A program made the position numbers and the translations under genes. From Paraburkholderia phenazinium (GTDB taxonomy: Bacteria > Pseudomonadota > Gammaproteobacteria > Burkholderiales > Burkholderiaceae), in assembly GCF_900141745.1 (NCBI RefSeq), contig NZ_FSRM01000002.1, forward strand, positions 2,232,001-2,296,000: a DNA stretch of 64,000 nt. The letters run 5' to 3'. Below the pieces are notes generated by a model, which was not told the DNA's origin, ran no database searches, and saw nothing but the letters and a program-made list of their open reading frames with translations. Positions 34,884 to 43,663 of this stretch are shown here, one piece after another (within the stretch, counting starts at the first letter, position 1; each line of letters begins with the position of its first letter).

Positions 34884-35792
34884 ATGTCGAGCAGTGAGCA
34901 ACAGAATCAAATCGGCTTTGTCGGTGTGGGTGTGATGGGCCGTCCGATGGCGCGGCGTCTGATCGAAGCCGGTCACCCGTTGATTGTCTACGACCGTGAC
35001 GAACAGGCGGTCGCGGAACTCGCAGCGCTTGGCGCGCGGGCAGCGAAATCTGTTCGCGAAGTAGCCGACAACGCACGCATCGTGTTTACAAGCCTGCCCA
35101 CTCCAGCCGTGTTCAAGCAGGTCGCGTTAGGCGATGGCGGCCTGATTGAAGGCAGCGGCGTGAAGATTCTGGTTGACCTGTCGACCGTCGGGTCCCGCAC
35201 CGAGAAGGAAGTCGCCGGCGGACTGCTGGAAAAAGGCATCGCAACTGTCGATGCACCGGTGAGCGGCGGAGCAGCAGGAGCGAAGAAGGGCACGCTTGCG
35301 ATCATGGCCGCAGGCAACCCGGCGGCGGTCGACGAAGTGCGTGGATTGTTCGAAGTACTGGGCAAGGTGTTCATCGTGGGTGAAGAAGCTGGACAGGGCC
35401 AGTTGCTGAAGTTGCTGAATAACATGCTGTCGTCGACGGCCTTCGCCATCACCTCCGAGGCGTTCGTCGCAGGGATGCGCGGCGGCCTCGATCCCGAAGT
35501 CATGATGTCTGTGATCAACGCGGGTAGCGGCAAAAACGGCGCGACGCTGGACAAGTTTCCGAAGCAGGTGCTACCGCGCACCTTCGATTTCGGCTTTCCA
35601 ATCGGCAGCGTTTGCAAGGACATCGGTCTTGCCGTCGAAGAATGCCAGGCCCTCGGCGTGCCGATGTGGGTGGGCAATGTTGCGCGCCAGGTATGGAACT
35701 ACGCTGCAATGCAGGACGGCACGAAGCGCGATATGACCGAACTCGTCAAATACGTCGAACGTTGGTCGTCTAACGAAGGGCTTACGGACTGA
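34884..35792 (+). CDS. beta-hydroxyacid dehydrogenase (HIBADH family), copy 1
   Basis: The 302-residue protein has the Rossmann motif IGFVGVGVMGRPMARRL, the substrate-binding segment DAPVSGGAAGAKKGTLAIM and the catalytic Lys in GQLLKLLNN. It belongs to the 3-hydroxyisobutyrate/tartronate-semialdehyde reductase family, which interconverts a 3-hydroxy acid and its semialdehyde with NAD(P). GAGGG precedes ATG 34884. It is the first of three paralogues in this operon, which are clearly diverged from one another, so they may serve successive or alternative steps. Confidence 0.9.
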   Translation: MSSSEQQNQIGFVGVGVMGRPMARRLIEAGHPLIVYDRDEQAVAELAALGARAAKSVREVADNARIVFTSLPTPAVFKQVALGDGGLIEGSGVKILVDLSTVGSRTEKEVAGGLLEKGIATVDAPVSGGAAGAKKGTLAIMAAGNPAAVDEVRGLFEVLGKVFIVGEEAGQGQLLKLLNNMLSSTAFAITSEAFVAGMRGGLDPEVMMSVINAGSGKNGATLDKFPKQVLPRTFDFGFPIGSVCKDIGLAVEECQALGVPMWVGNVARQVWNYAAMQDGTKRDMTELVKYVERWSSNEGLTD

Positions 35793-35859
35793 GGCACCTG
35801 ATCGCCGCTGCGGAAATACAGCACAATAGAAGACCACACAACCTTAACTGGAGAACTAC

Positions 35860-36186
35860 ATGATCGTTGAAATGCGTATTTATCACTGCGCCCCCACGCG
35901 TTTGCCGGCGTTGCTCGATCGCTTTACCAGCATCACGCTCGGATTCTTCGAGAAATACGGCATTGAGCAAATCGGCTTCTGGACCACGCTGATCGGTCCG
36001 AGCAATCACACGCTCACCTACATGGTGAAGTGGGAGAGTCTCGCGGAGCGCGAGCAGAAGTGGAACGCATTCCAGGCGGACGCGGAGTGGATCGCCAAGC
36101 GCTCTGCTACTGAGGCGGAGAAGCCGATTGTCGAGCGCGTTGAAAATCACTTTCTGACGCCGACGGTCTTCTCGGCGTTGAAGTAG
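35860..36186 (+). CDS. NIPSNAP-family protein
   Basis: The 108-residue protein starts MIVEMRIYHCAPTRLPALLDRF and has IGFWTTLIGPSNHTLTYMVKW, the typical single NIPSNAP (dimeric alpha-beta barrel) domain. Bacterial NIPSNAP proteins are common in aromatic and hydroxy-acid catabolic operons, but no general enzymatic activity is settled. It has GGAG upstream, lies between two HIBADH genes and is surely in the same operon. Function unknown. Confidence 0.82.
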   Translation: MIVEMRIYHCAPTRLPALLDRFTSITLGFFEKYGIEQIGFWTTLIGPSNHTLTYMVKWESLAEREQKWNAFQADAEWIAKRSATEAEKPIVERVENHFLTPTVFSALK

Positions 36187-36198
36187 GAGACGCATGTC

Positions 36199-37086
36199 AT
36201 GACCCAACCGAAACGCATCGGCTTCATCGGACTCGGCATGATGGGTACGCCGATGGTGCAGTGTCTCGCGGGTAGCGGGTTCGAGCTATATCTCGACGAC
36301 GCGGACGCCGCTCGTGTCGATACGTTGACCGCACAAACCGGCGGCCAGCGCCTGCAAGCCCAAAACGCCGCGGAGCTAGACGTGCTGATCACGATGCTGC
36401 CCAATTCGGCGATCGTGGAAAGCGTGTTGCTTGGAGACGGTGCTAACGGTTGGGCGAACCGGCTTGTGAAAGGCGCGGTCGTCATCGACATGAGTTCGTC
36501 GGAACCCGAGCGTTCGCGCAAGCTCGGTGCGACGCTCGAAGAGCGCGGTCTAGCCTATCTCGATGCGCCGGTCTCGGGCGGCGTCAAGCGGGCGAAGGAG
36601 GGCACGCTGGCGATCCTGGTCGGTGGCGATGCGCAAGTTCTCGCTCGCTGCAAGGCGCTGCTCGACGCGATGGGAACGAGCGTGCTTCACATTGGCGCTG
36701 CGGGTTCGGGCCATGCCGCCAAAGCGTTAAACAACTACGTCTCAGCCGCGGGCCTCGCGGCGACTGTCGAAGTGTTGCACATCGCGCAGCGTTTCGGCAT
36801 CGAACCCGAGGTGATGACGGACGTGCTGAATGCGTCGTCGGGCCGCAGCAACACGTCCGAGAACAAGGTCAAGCAGTTCATGCTGAGCGGCACGTTTGCT
36901 TCAGGATTCGCGCTTCAGTTGATGAACAAGGACCTGAAGATTGCGCGGGCCCTTGGGCAATCCGTCGGTTATCCGATGACGCTCGGCGCGACGTGCGCGG
37001 AAGTCTGGGATGAGGCAGCGCAGCGTTCGACACCGTCCACGGATCACACGGAACTCTACCGGCTATTGCCTCGCGATGCATCCTGA
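36199..37086 (+). CDS. beta-hydroxyacid dehydrogenase (HIBADH family), copy 2
   Basis: The 295-residue protein has IGFIGLGMMGTPMVQCL for cofactor binding, DAPVSGGVKRAKEGTLAIL for substrate and GSGHAAKALNNYVSAA with the catalytic Lys. It starts 12 bases after the NIPSNAP stop. It is only distantly similar to copies 1 and 3, so it is not a recent duplication. Its end lies 28 bases before the aldehyde dehydrogenase start, suggesting that the pair act on the same semialdehyde, one reducing or forming it and the other oxidising it. Confidence 0.9.
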   Translation: MTQPKRIGFIGLGMMGTPMVQCLAGSGFELYLDDADAARVDTLTAQTGGQRLQAQNAAELDVLITMLPNSAIVESVLLGDGANGWANRLVKGAVVIDMSSSEPERSRKLGATLEERGLAYLDAPVSGGVKRAKEGTLAILVGGDAQVLARCKALLDAMGTSVLHIGAAGSGHAAKALNNYVSAAGLAATVEVLHIAQRFGIEPEVMTDVLNASSGRSNTSENKVKQFMLSGTFASGFALQLMNKDLKIARALGQSVGYPMTLGATCAEVWDEAAQRSTPSTDHTELYRLLPRDAS

Positions 37087-37114
37087 ACTGAAACCGACAG
37101 ATTCGGAGTCCATC

Positions 37115-38545
37115 ATGTCACACACAGCGCAGTTCTTTATCGACGGACAATGGGTCGAACCCTTGTCCGAGGTCCGCTTCGATGTGGTCGATCCGGCCAC
37201 GGAAACAACGATTGGGCAGATTGCGCTCGGCAACGCACAAGATGTAGATCAGGCCGTGACCGCCGCACGCCGGGCGTTTCCGGCGTGGTCCGCCACGGAT
37301 GTCCGCGAACGCGTCGAGCTGCTCAAACGCGTGTTGAAAGTCTACGAGCGCCGCTACGACGAATTCGCTGAACTGATCCGCCGTGAAATGGGTGCGCCGA
37401 TTACCTTTGCTCGCAGCGGCCAGGCCGCGCGCGGCCCGGCGCATCTCAATGCGCTGATCGACGTGCTCGAGCGCTTTGACTTCGAAGAGCAACGTGGCAG
37501 CACGCGCGTCGTGCTGGAGCCCATCGGCGTATGTGGGTTGATTACGCCATGGAACTGGCCAATCAATCAGATCGTAGTGAAGATCGCCCCGGCGCTCGCG
37601 GCCGGTTGCACGATGGTGCTCAAACCCAGCGAGTATTCGCCATTGAGCGCATTGCTGTTCGCCGAGGTGCTCGATGAAGCGCAAGTGCCCGCCGGTGTGT
37701 TCAATCTGGTCAACGGCGATGGGCTTGGCGTTGGCACGGCGATCGCGTCGCATCCGGGCATCGACATGGTCTCGTTCACCGGTTCGACGCGCGCGGGTGT
37801 GCTGGTGGCGCAGGCGGCAGCGCCTACGGTTAAGCGCGTCGCTCAGGAGCTTGGCGGCAAGTCCGCGAACGTCCTGCTCGACGACGTCAACCTCGACGAG
37901 GCCGTGACGCGTGGTCTGGCAGCGTGCTTTACGAACTCCGGTCAGTCGTGCTCGATTCCTACCCGTATGCTCGTGCCGCGTCATCTGATGAACGACGCCG
38001 CGCAAATCGCAAAGCGTGCTGCAGAGGCTTACCGTATGGGTCCAACCGACGACCCGGCTACACAACTCGGACCGCTCGTTAACCGTAATCAGTTCAACCG
38101 CGTGCAGACACTGATCCAGAAGGGCATCGACGAAGGAGCACGGCTCGTGACGGGCGGGACGGGCCTGCCTGCCGGCATTGGACACGGCTACTACGTGCGT
38201 CCAACCGTTTTCGCCGACGTGAAGCCACATATGACGATTGCGCGCGAGGAAATCTTCGGACCTGTGCTCTCGATCATCGCTTACGACTCGGAAGAAGAGG
38301 CAATCCACATTGCCAACGATACCGACTATGGTCTCGCCGCTTACGTGCAATCGGGCAACCTCGAGCGCGCACGCAAAGTAGGCCGTGCCTTGCGCGCAGG
38401 CGGTGTGCACCTGAACTATCCCGCGGCTGATTTCGGCGCGCCGTTTGGCGGCTACAAGCGCTCGGGCAATGGCCGTGAGTGGGGCGAAGCCGGCCTGCGC
38501 GAGTATCTGGAGACGAAGTCGATGGTCGGATATGGCCCGGCCTGA
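37115..38545 (+). CDS. aldehyde dehydrogenase (NAD(P)-dependent)
   Basis: The 476-residue protein is a standard ALDH. It has TPWNWPINQIVVKIAPAL with the cofactor-binding Asn-Trp-Pro, SFTGSTRAG, QELGGKSANVLLDD with the catalytic Glu, and NSGQSCSIPTRM with the catalytic Cys. It oxidises an aldehyde or semialdehyde to the acid. CGGAG stands before ATG 37115; an in-frame ATG at 37079 overlaps the previous gene and seems less likely. It is the last gene before a 147-base gap with probable regulatory repeats. Confidence 0.92.
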   Translation: MSHTAQFFIDGQWVEPLSEVRFDVVDPATETTIGQIALGNAQDVDQAVTAARRAFPAWSATDVRERVELLKRVLKVYERRYDEFAELIRREMGAPITFARSGQAARGPAHLNALIDVLERFDFEEQRGSTRVVLEPIGVCGLITPWNWPINQIVVKIAPALAAGCTMVLKPSEYSPLSALLFAEVLDEAQVPAGVFNLVNGDGLGVGTAIASHPGIDMVSFTGSTRAGVLVAQAAAPTVKRVAQELGGKSANVLLDDVNLDEAVTRGLAACFTNSGQSCSIPTRMLVPRHLMNDAAQIAKRAAEAYRMGPTDDPATQLGPLVNRNQFNRVQTLIQKGIDEGARLVTGGTGLPAGIGHGYYVRPTVFADVKPHMTIAREEIFGPVLSIIAYDSEEEAIHIANDTDYGLAAYVQSGNLERARKVGRALRAGGVHLNYPAADFGAPFGGYKRSGNGREWGEAGLREYLETKSMVGYGPA

Positions 38546-38558
38546 CGAAAGCCGCTTT

Positions 38559-38644
38559 ATTGTTGGACTGCCCGGTTCGGCTAGACCGGATGGGGCAAAA
38601 AAATTTGCACTTTTTCATTGTCGGACAATCAGTGTGTCCGGCAA
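38559..38644. promoter_or_regulatory. repeat cluster, probable FCD-GntR operators
   Basis: ATTGTCGGACAAT at 38617-38629 is a dyad with a single central base. A related ATTGTTGGACTG lies at 38559-38570, and TGTCCGGCAA at 38635-38644 is an inverted near-copy (reverse strand TTGCCGGACA). An A-run and TTGCAC lie at 38597-38610 and could form a promoter. The sites fit repression by the operon's own GntR protein and suggest a second transcription start for the genes that follow. Confidence 0.5.
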
Positions 38645-38692
38645 CAGGACGGTTTGAATCTGAAACCGCAATGAACCAGAGAGGATCTCACC

Positions 38693-39088
38693 ATGGACAA
38701 CAACGAACGCTTCGACAAAGGCTTTGAGAACCGCAAGGAGGTACTCGGTGCAGGGCACGTGGAGAAGTCGTGGGCCAACGCGGATGACTTCAATCGCCCG
38801 ATGCAGAAGTTCGTCACCGAATGCTGCTGGGGCGACATCTGGGGCGATACGACGTTGTCGTTCAAGACGCGCAGCATGTTGAACCTCGGCATGCTGACGG
38901 CGATGAGCCAGCACCATGAGCTGGGGGTGCACGTGAGGGGCGCATTGCGCAATGGCGTGACACGCGACGAGATTCGCGCGGTGTTGATGCAGGCAGCTGT
39001 TTATTGTGGAGCACCGCTTGCGCTGGCGGCATTCCGCGTCGCGAGTGAAGCGATCAAGGCCTACGAGGCGGAGAACTCGACGGCCTGA
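38693..39088 (+). CDS. carboxymuconolactone decarboxylase family protein (PcaC-like)
   Basis: The 131-residue all-helical protein matches 4-carboxymuconolactone decarboxylase in length and in its segments FVTECCWGDIWG, LSFKTRSMLNLGMLTAMSQ, HELGVHVRGALRNGV and EIRAVLMQAAVYCGAPLAL. It lacks the CxxC of the AhpD branch. In protocatechuate breakdown PcaC decarboxylates a lactone; here no other pca gene is present, so it probably works on an analogous lactone or acts in another way. GAGAGGA precedes the start. Confidence 0.87.
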   Translation: MDNNERFDKGFENRKEVLGAGHVEKSWANADDFNRPMQKFVTECCWGDIWGDTTLSFKTRSMLNLGMLTAMSQHHELGVHVRGALRNGVTRDEIRAVLMQAAVYCGAPLALAAFRVASEAIKAYEAENSTA

Positions 39089-39120
39089 TTACGTGGCAGA
39101 CCAACACCCAGGAGACAACG

Positions 39121-40470
39121 ATGAAAACCATAACTGCCAATGACGTAGTCCAGTCGGAAGGCGAGCAGTCGATCGAAACGAAAAGGCGCAATGCGATCAA
39201 GGGCGCGTTCTTTTCCGAGTTTATCGACATGTTCGATATTTACCTACCGGTCGTCGTACTCTCGCCGGTGCTCGGGTTTTTTCAACCGCCGCATCTTTCG
39301 ACCGGGACAGAGACGATTCTGGCGTCTCTGGTTTTCATCACAACTTTACTCGGCAGGCCGGTCGGCGCATTGCTGTTCGGCATGATCGCGGACCGGATCG
39401 GCAGACGTAAGGCGTCGATCTGGTCGGTGACGGGTTTCGGGGTGGTCACGTTGCTGATTGCGCTGCTGCCCGGATATCAGAGTATCGGCCTCGCATCGTA
39501 CTGGTTGCTGGTGTTGCTGCGTTTTGTCGACGGCATTTTTCTGGGTGGCGGTTACACCGGCGCCATGCCGCTCGCAATCGAATACTCGAAGAAAGAGCAG
39601 CGTGGCTTCGTCGGCGGTTTCATCATTGCAGGCTTTCCCGCCGCGTATGTGACGATCAACCTCGTGGCGATGCTGATGTTCGCGCTCTTTCCGCTCAATG
39701 GCATGAATTCGCCGTATGCGCAGTGGGGCTGGCGCGTGCCTTTCGTGCTGGGCGCGGCGCTCGCTGGTGTGCTCGCGACCTACTACGTGCGCAAGGTCGC
39801 GGAGTCGGAAATCTGGCAAAGCGAAACCGCTGACAAAGCGGCGCAAGCCGAAAAACTGCCGCTTACCGACCTGATTCGCGGCAAGAGCGGACGCAACCTG
39901 TTGCAGGTGCTGGTGATGATGACCGGCTTCTGGCTCACACAAAACATTGTGACGATCTTTCTGCCCACCGGCTTGCTCGTGAAAACGCTGCACCTGTCGG
40001 GCTTCCAGATGGCATCGACGCTGATGATCACCTATTTCGTGCTGTTTTTCAGCTATATCGGTTCGGGGCTGATCGCGCAACGGATCGGACGCCGCCGTTT
40101 CTTTGTCATCGTCGGACCGTTGATCGCGACGGTTGGCGCGGCGCTGCTGTATGTGCTGGCTAATGTCGAGGGTTTGTCGCTGACAGCAATTATTTTGCTG
40201 GTCTGTGTGCTTGCCGTACTCGTGACGTCACCATGGGGCGTAATCGTCACGTACATCAACGAGCGTTTCGTGACCGATGTGCGCGCAACCGGATTCGGCG
40301 TCGGCTTTAGTCTTTCCGTGATCATTCCGTCGTTCTACGCGTTCTATATGAACTGGCTCAGTGCATTCATGCCGCTGCGTATGACGGCGGTCGCGTTGCT
40401 GTGCCTCGGTGGCCTGATTGGGATGGTCGGCGCGCTAATGGGCCCGGAAACGAAGGACGTCGATTTCTAA
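39121..40470 (+). CDS. MFS transporter (metabolite:H+ symporter type)
   Basis: The 449-residue protein has twelve predicted membrane segments. FSEFIDMFDIYLPVVVLSP is the acidic first segment, and ADRIGRRKAS is the loop 2-3 motif. FVDGIFLGGGYTGAMPLAIEYSKKEQRG is the segment 4-5 region characteristic of the MHS branch (shikimate, citrate, proline/betaine carriers). It starts 32 bases after the PcaC-like gene. With the first MFS carrier and the ABC importer it gives this operon three different uptake systems, probably for related compounds. Confidence 0.88.
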   Translation: MKTITANDVVQSEGEQSIETKRRNAIKGAFFSEFIDMFDIYLPVVVLSPVLGFFQPPHLSTGTETILASLVFITTLLGRPVGALLFGMIADRIGRRKASIWSVTGFGVVTLLIALLPGYQSIGLASYWLLVLLRFVDGIFLGGGYTGAMPLAIEYSKKEQRGFVGGFIIAGFPAAYVTINLVAMLMFALFPLNGMNSPYAQWGWRVPFVLGAALAGVLATYYVRKVAESEIWQSETADKAAQAEKLPLTDLIRGKSGRNLLQVLVMMTGFWLTQNIVTIFLPTGLLVKTLHLSGFQMASTLMITYFVLFFSYIGSGLIAQRIGRRRFFVIVGPLIATVGAALLYVLANVEGLSLTAIILLVCVLAVLVTSPWGVIVTYINERFVTDVRATGFGVGFSLSVIIPSFYAFYMNWLSAFMPLRMTAVALLCLGGLIGMVGALMGPETKDVDF

Positions 40471-40503
40471 AGCAACTGTTTTTCTTTAAGAGGGACGCGT
40501 TTC

Positions 40504-41409
40504 ATGAATCAGAATCGGATCGGCTTTATCGGCCTTGGCAACATGGGTGGCCGGATGACGAGACGGCTCGTCGATGCAGGTATTGCTGTACTCGGCTTCG
40601 ATACCGTGAAGGACCGTATTGCGGCAACTGGCGCAGAGCCTGCCGGTACGCTGCGCGATGTCGTGGCATTCGCGGATGTCGTGATGATGTCCCTGCCGGA
40701 CAGCAAAATCGTGGAGGCGGTGGTCGAAGGGGAGGATGGTGTGCTCGCGCATTGCCGTTCGGGGCAGGTCGTGGTCGATCTGAGCACGGCTGCGGCCAGT
40801 TCCACCATCCGCCTGGCAAAACGTTTCGCAGAACGTGGCGTTCACTATGTCGACGCCGGCATCTCGGGCGGAGCAGCGGCCGCTGAAAAGGGCACGCTGA
40901 CATTGATGGTGGGCGGCGACGCCGGCGCGGTCGACAAGCTGAAATGGGCATTCAAGCCGATCAGCGCAAAGATCGCATACATGGGCGCGAGCGGAACAGG
41001 CCACACGACCAAGCTGCTGAATAACTTTCTGAATGCGGTGAGCCTTGCTGCGAGCGCTGAAGTGATGGTGGCCGGGAAAAAGGCCGGCCTCGATTTGCAT
41101 CTGCTGCTCGATGTGCTGAACAGCAGCAGCGGGGTCAACTTTGCAACGTTGAACCGCTTTCCGAAGATCGTCGACGGCGATTATCTGGAAGGCGGTCTCA
41201 CCGGCAAGCTGATGACCAAAGACGTGGTGCTATATGTGGACCGCGTGCGAGAACTGGGCGTAATGTCGCTGAATTCCGCAGGGCCGTTGGCGAGCTTCGG
41301 CCTTGGTACGGCACTCGGCTATGGCGATGTGATCAGCAATCGGGTCGTCGATGCGATCGGCGATGTGTCGGGCGGCGTGCGGTTGCATGACGCTGGCAAG
41401 GACAACTGA
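40504..41409 (+). CDS. beta-hydroxyacid dehydrogenase (HIBADH family), copy 3
   Basis: The 301-residue protein has IGFIGLGNMGGRMTRRL, DAGISGGAAAAEKGTLTLM and the catalytic Lys in GTGHTTKLLNNFLNAV. The substrate loop begins DAGISGG where copies 1 and 2 have DAPVSGG, an exchange near the carboxylate-binding site that suggests another substrate. AAGAGGGAC stands before the start. It follows the MFS gene closely and precedes the cupin gene by 17 bases. Confidence 0.9.
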   Translation: MNQNRIGFIGLGNMGGRMTRRLVDAGIAVLGFDTVKDRIAATGAEPAGTLRDVVAFADVVMMSLPDSKIVEAVVEGEDGVLAHCRSGQVVVDLSTAAASSTIRLAKRFAERGVHYVDAGISGGAAAAEKGTLTLMVGGDAGAVDKLKWAFKPISAKIAYMGASGTGHTTKLLNNFLNAVSLAASAEVMVAGKKAGLDLHLLLDVLNSSSGVNFATLNRFPKIVDGDYLEGGLTGKLMTKDVVLYVDRVRELGVMSLNSAGPLASFGLGTALGYGDVISNRVVDAIGDVSGGVRLHDAGKDN

Positions 41410-41426
41410 GAAAAGGAGAAGCAGGC

Positions 41427-41813
41427 ATGAAGGTATTTCACGGCAGGACGGACGGCGCGAAATCGGAGCTTCGGGGCGAGACGTTTTCGGGCGAGGTGTG
41501 GGCCGATCCGGTGATGCCGGCGACTGATGGCGTTACGATCAACACGGTGCTGTTTGCCCCGCGAGGCAGAACTTACTGGCATACGCACGAGTACGGTCAG
41601 GTATTGACGGTCACGGCTGGCAAGGGCTGGATATGCAAGGATGGAGAAGCTCCCCAACCGATTCGCCAGGGCGACATCGTCTTCATTGGACCGAACGAGC
41701 GGCATTGGCATGGCGCGAGCGACAGCAGCTATATGGTGCATATCGCGACATCGCTCGGCAAGGCGACGTGGCAGGAAGAAGTCGCAGAGAAGGACTATCC
41801 GGCCGGCGTGTGA
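41427..41813 (+). CDS. cupin-domain protein
   Basis: The 128-residue protein is a single cupin. Motif 1 reads YWHTHEYGQVLTVTAGKG with two His, and motif 2 is GDIVFIGPNERHWHGA. It belongs to the quercetinase-like/carboxymuconolactone-associated cupins that often accompany CMD-family genes in catabolic operons. Such proteins may be isomerases or decarboxylases. AAAAGGAG precedes the start. The CMD-type gene 66 bases downstream supports a joint role. Confidence 0.83.
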   Translation: MKVFHGRTDGAKSELRGETFSGEVWADPVMPATDGVTINTVLFAPRGRTYWHTHEYGQVLTVTAGKGWICKDGEAPQPIRQGDIVFIGPNERHWHGASDSSYMVHIATSLGKATWQEEVAEKDYPAGV

Positions 41814-41879
41814 CGCTGATCGCGGCACCAACAGAATGGCGCGCACACGGCCCTCTCCGCTTTCGACAGGAACAACGCG

Positions 41880-42680
41880 ATGAGTTCAAACGAGTCAGGC
41901 AAGCCGTCATCTCAAGAGCACGACGTCCAGCATATCAAGGACGAATTCATCCGCATGCATGGTGCGTGGTCTCCCGAGTGGGAGAGCATGTTGCGTCTCG
42001 ACGCGGGTTTCGTGGCGGCTTATCTGCAGTTTTCTTGCGTGCCGCAGCGGAAAAACCATCTTGGCGACAAGGTCCGGGCATTCATCGCGCTCGCCGCCGA
42101 TGCCTGTGCGACGCAACTGTACGCGCCGGGCGTCGCGCATCATCTGCAGCGCGCCTTGTCGTTCGGCGCGACGCGCGATGAATTGATGGAGGTGCTCGAA
42201 CTGGTGTGCACGATCGGCATCCATACAAGCAATGTAGGCGTGCCGGTACTGCTTGAAGTGCTGGAGGAAGAGGGCCTGCGCACGGGCCCCGCACCGCTCG
42301 ACGATCGAAGGCTCGCATTGAAGGCGGCTTTTGAAAAGAACCGCGGCTACTGGCATCCCACCTGGGAGGGGCTGCTTGAACTCGATCCCGATCTGTTTGA
42401 AGCTTACGTCGAGTTTTCATCGGTGCCATGGAAAACCGGCGTGCTGAGTCCGAAGGTCAAGGAACTGATCTACTGCGCGTTTGACGCTTCTTCCACGCAT
42501 CTGTACGTCCCGGGACTGAAGCTTCACATGCGTAACGCGCTGCGCTACGGAGCAACGGCCGAGGAAATCATGGAACTGCTGGAGATTGTCAGCACGACGG
42601 GCATTCACGGTGCGGAACTCGGTGCGCCGTTGCTTGAGGCGGCATTACAAAAAACTAAAGAAACTGCACCGCCATCCTGA
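41880..42680 (+). CDS. two-domain carboxymuconolactone decarboxylase-like protein
   Basis: The 266-residue protein contains two CMD-like helical repeats, about residues 25-130 and 150-255. Each has a similar pattern: WSPEWESMLRLDAGFVAAYLQFS against WHPTWEGLLELDPDLFEAYVEFS, and HHLQRALSFGATRDELMEVLELV against LHMRNALRYGATAEEIMELLEIV. It is an internal duplication within one chain. Neither half has the AhpD CxxC pair, so peroxidase activity is unlikely. Chemistry on a lactone or keto acid is possible. ACAGGA precedes the start. Confidence 0.85.
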   Translation: MSSNESGKPSSQEHDVQHIKDEFIRMHGAWSPEWESMLRLDAGFVAAYLQFSCVPQRKNHLGDKVRAFIALAADACATQLYAPGVAHHLQRALSFGATRDELMEVLELVCTIGIHTSNVGVPVLLEVLEEEGLRTGPAPLDDRRLALKAAFEKNRGYWHPTWEGLLELDPDLFEAYVEFSSVPWKTGVLSPKVKELIYCAFDASSTHLYVPGLKLHMRNALRYGATAEEIMELLEIVSTTGIHGAELGAPLLEAALQKTKETAPPS

Positions 42681-42758
42681 CAAAGCGCCTTCGGTAGGCA
42701 TCGGTGTAAATCTCTAGATTTTTTTATGGCGAGTTGTGATCCGAATTTTTTTCGCTCA

Positions 42759-42775
42759 TTGTGCATTGTGCACAA
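42759..42775. promoter_or_regulatory. inverted repeat before the ABC importer genes
   Basis: TTGTGCA (42759-42765) and TGCACAA (42769-42775) flank a three-base spacer, and TTGTGCACAA (42766-42775) is itself a perfect palindrome. It stands 19 bases before the ATPase gene in a 113-base gap with two T-runs. This is the pattern of a GntR operator overlapping a promoter, though its spacing differs by one base from the sites at 30.2 and 38.6 kb. Confidence 0.45.
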
Positions 42776-42793
42776 CGGATTTCGGGCTTGCCA

Positions 42794-43663
42794 ATGAACA
42801 CACCGAACACGCCGGATTCGACGACATCGTCCGAGTCCGTAAAGGCGGTTTCTTCTCCCAATGTCCGGCCGGATCCCCGCCTTACGGTTGCAGGTCTTAA
42901 CCATGGATTCGAAACCGACGACGGCGTGCGAACCGCGCTCTTCTCCGGGCTGAATTTCAGCGTCGGAGCGGGGGAGATCGTCTCGATCGTCGGTCGCAGC
43001 GGCGCGGGCAAGAGCACGCTGTTCAATCTGGTTTCGGGACTGCTTAGTCCGCAGAGCGGGCGTATCGAAGTCGGCCGCCGCGCGGACGGCGGTGCGGGCC
43101 GCATCGCCTATATGCTGCAAAAAGATCTGCTGATGCCGTGGCGCACGGTCCTGCAAAACGCGCTGCTGGGCATCGAGCTTTACAGAAAGGTGACGCCTCA
43201 CGACATCGCCCGCGCCCGTGAGATGCTCGCGCGCTATGGGCTGACCTCGGTGGTCGACGCCTACCCACAGGCGTTATCGGGCGGCATGCGGCAGCGGGTT
43301 GCGCTGACCCGCACACTGCTGGTCGACCCCACCCTCGTGCTGCTCGACGAACCGTTCTCGGCCCTCGACTATGAAACGCGCCTGGCACTCGAGGACGACG
43401 TCATGGCGCTGCGTCAAAGCAGCGGAACCAGCGTGGTGCTCGTCACGCACGACATCGAAGAGGCGATTGCGATGAGCGACCGGGTGATTCTGCTCGGCGG
43501 CCGGCCTGCGCGCATCGAAGACTCCGTCGACGTCAAACTGTCTACGCAGGGGCCGCGCACGGCGGTATCGGCTCGCGAGGCGCCGGAGTTTCGCACCTTG
43601 CATAAGCGCATCTGGGGCGGTCTGCGCAGCAATACGATTCATCATGCAGGAGCGTCGACATGA
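42794..43663 (+). CDS. NitT/TauT-type ABC transporter ATP-binding protein
   Basis: The 289-residue ATPase has Walker A VGRSGAGKST, the Q-loop YMLQKDLLMPWRTV, the signature ALSGGMRQRVAL, Walker B VLLDEPFSALD and the switch His in LVTHDIEEAIAMSDRV. The LLMPWRTV Q-loop is typical of the SsuB/TauB/NrtD group serving taurine, sulphonate, nitrate, pyrimidine precursors or aromatic acids. The first 35 residues are a disordered Ser/Pro-rich extension. ATG 42794 has a weak ribosome site. Its stop overlaps the permease start (ATGA). Confidence 0.92.
   Translation: MNTPNTPDSTTSSESVKAVSSPNVRPDPRLTVAGLNHGFETDDGVRTALFSGLNFSVGAGEIVSIVGRSGAGKSTLFNLVSGLLSPQSGRIEVGRRADGGAGRIAYMLQKDLLMPWRTVLQNALLGIELYRKVTPHDIARAREMLARYGLTSVVDAYPQALSGGMRQRVALTRTLLVDPTLVLLDEPFSALDYETRLALEDDVMALRQSSGTSVVLVTHDIEEAIAMSDRVILLGGRPARIEDSVDVKLSTQGPRTAVSAREAPEFRTLHKRIWGGLRSNTIHHAGAST

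Noticed and set aside
42721..42793. Rho-independent terminator before the ABC importer genes because of T-runs
   Set aside because: The T-runs are not preceded by a GC-rich stem; the nearby TTGTGCA dyad fits an operator better than a terminator.
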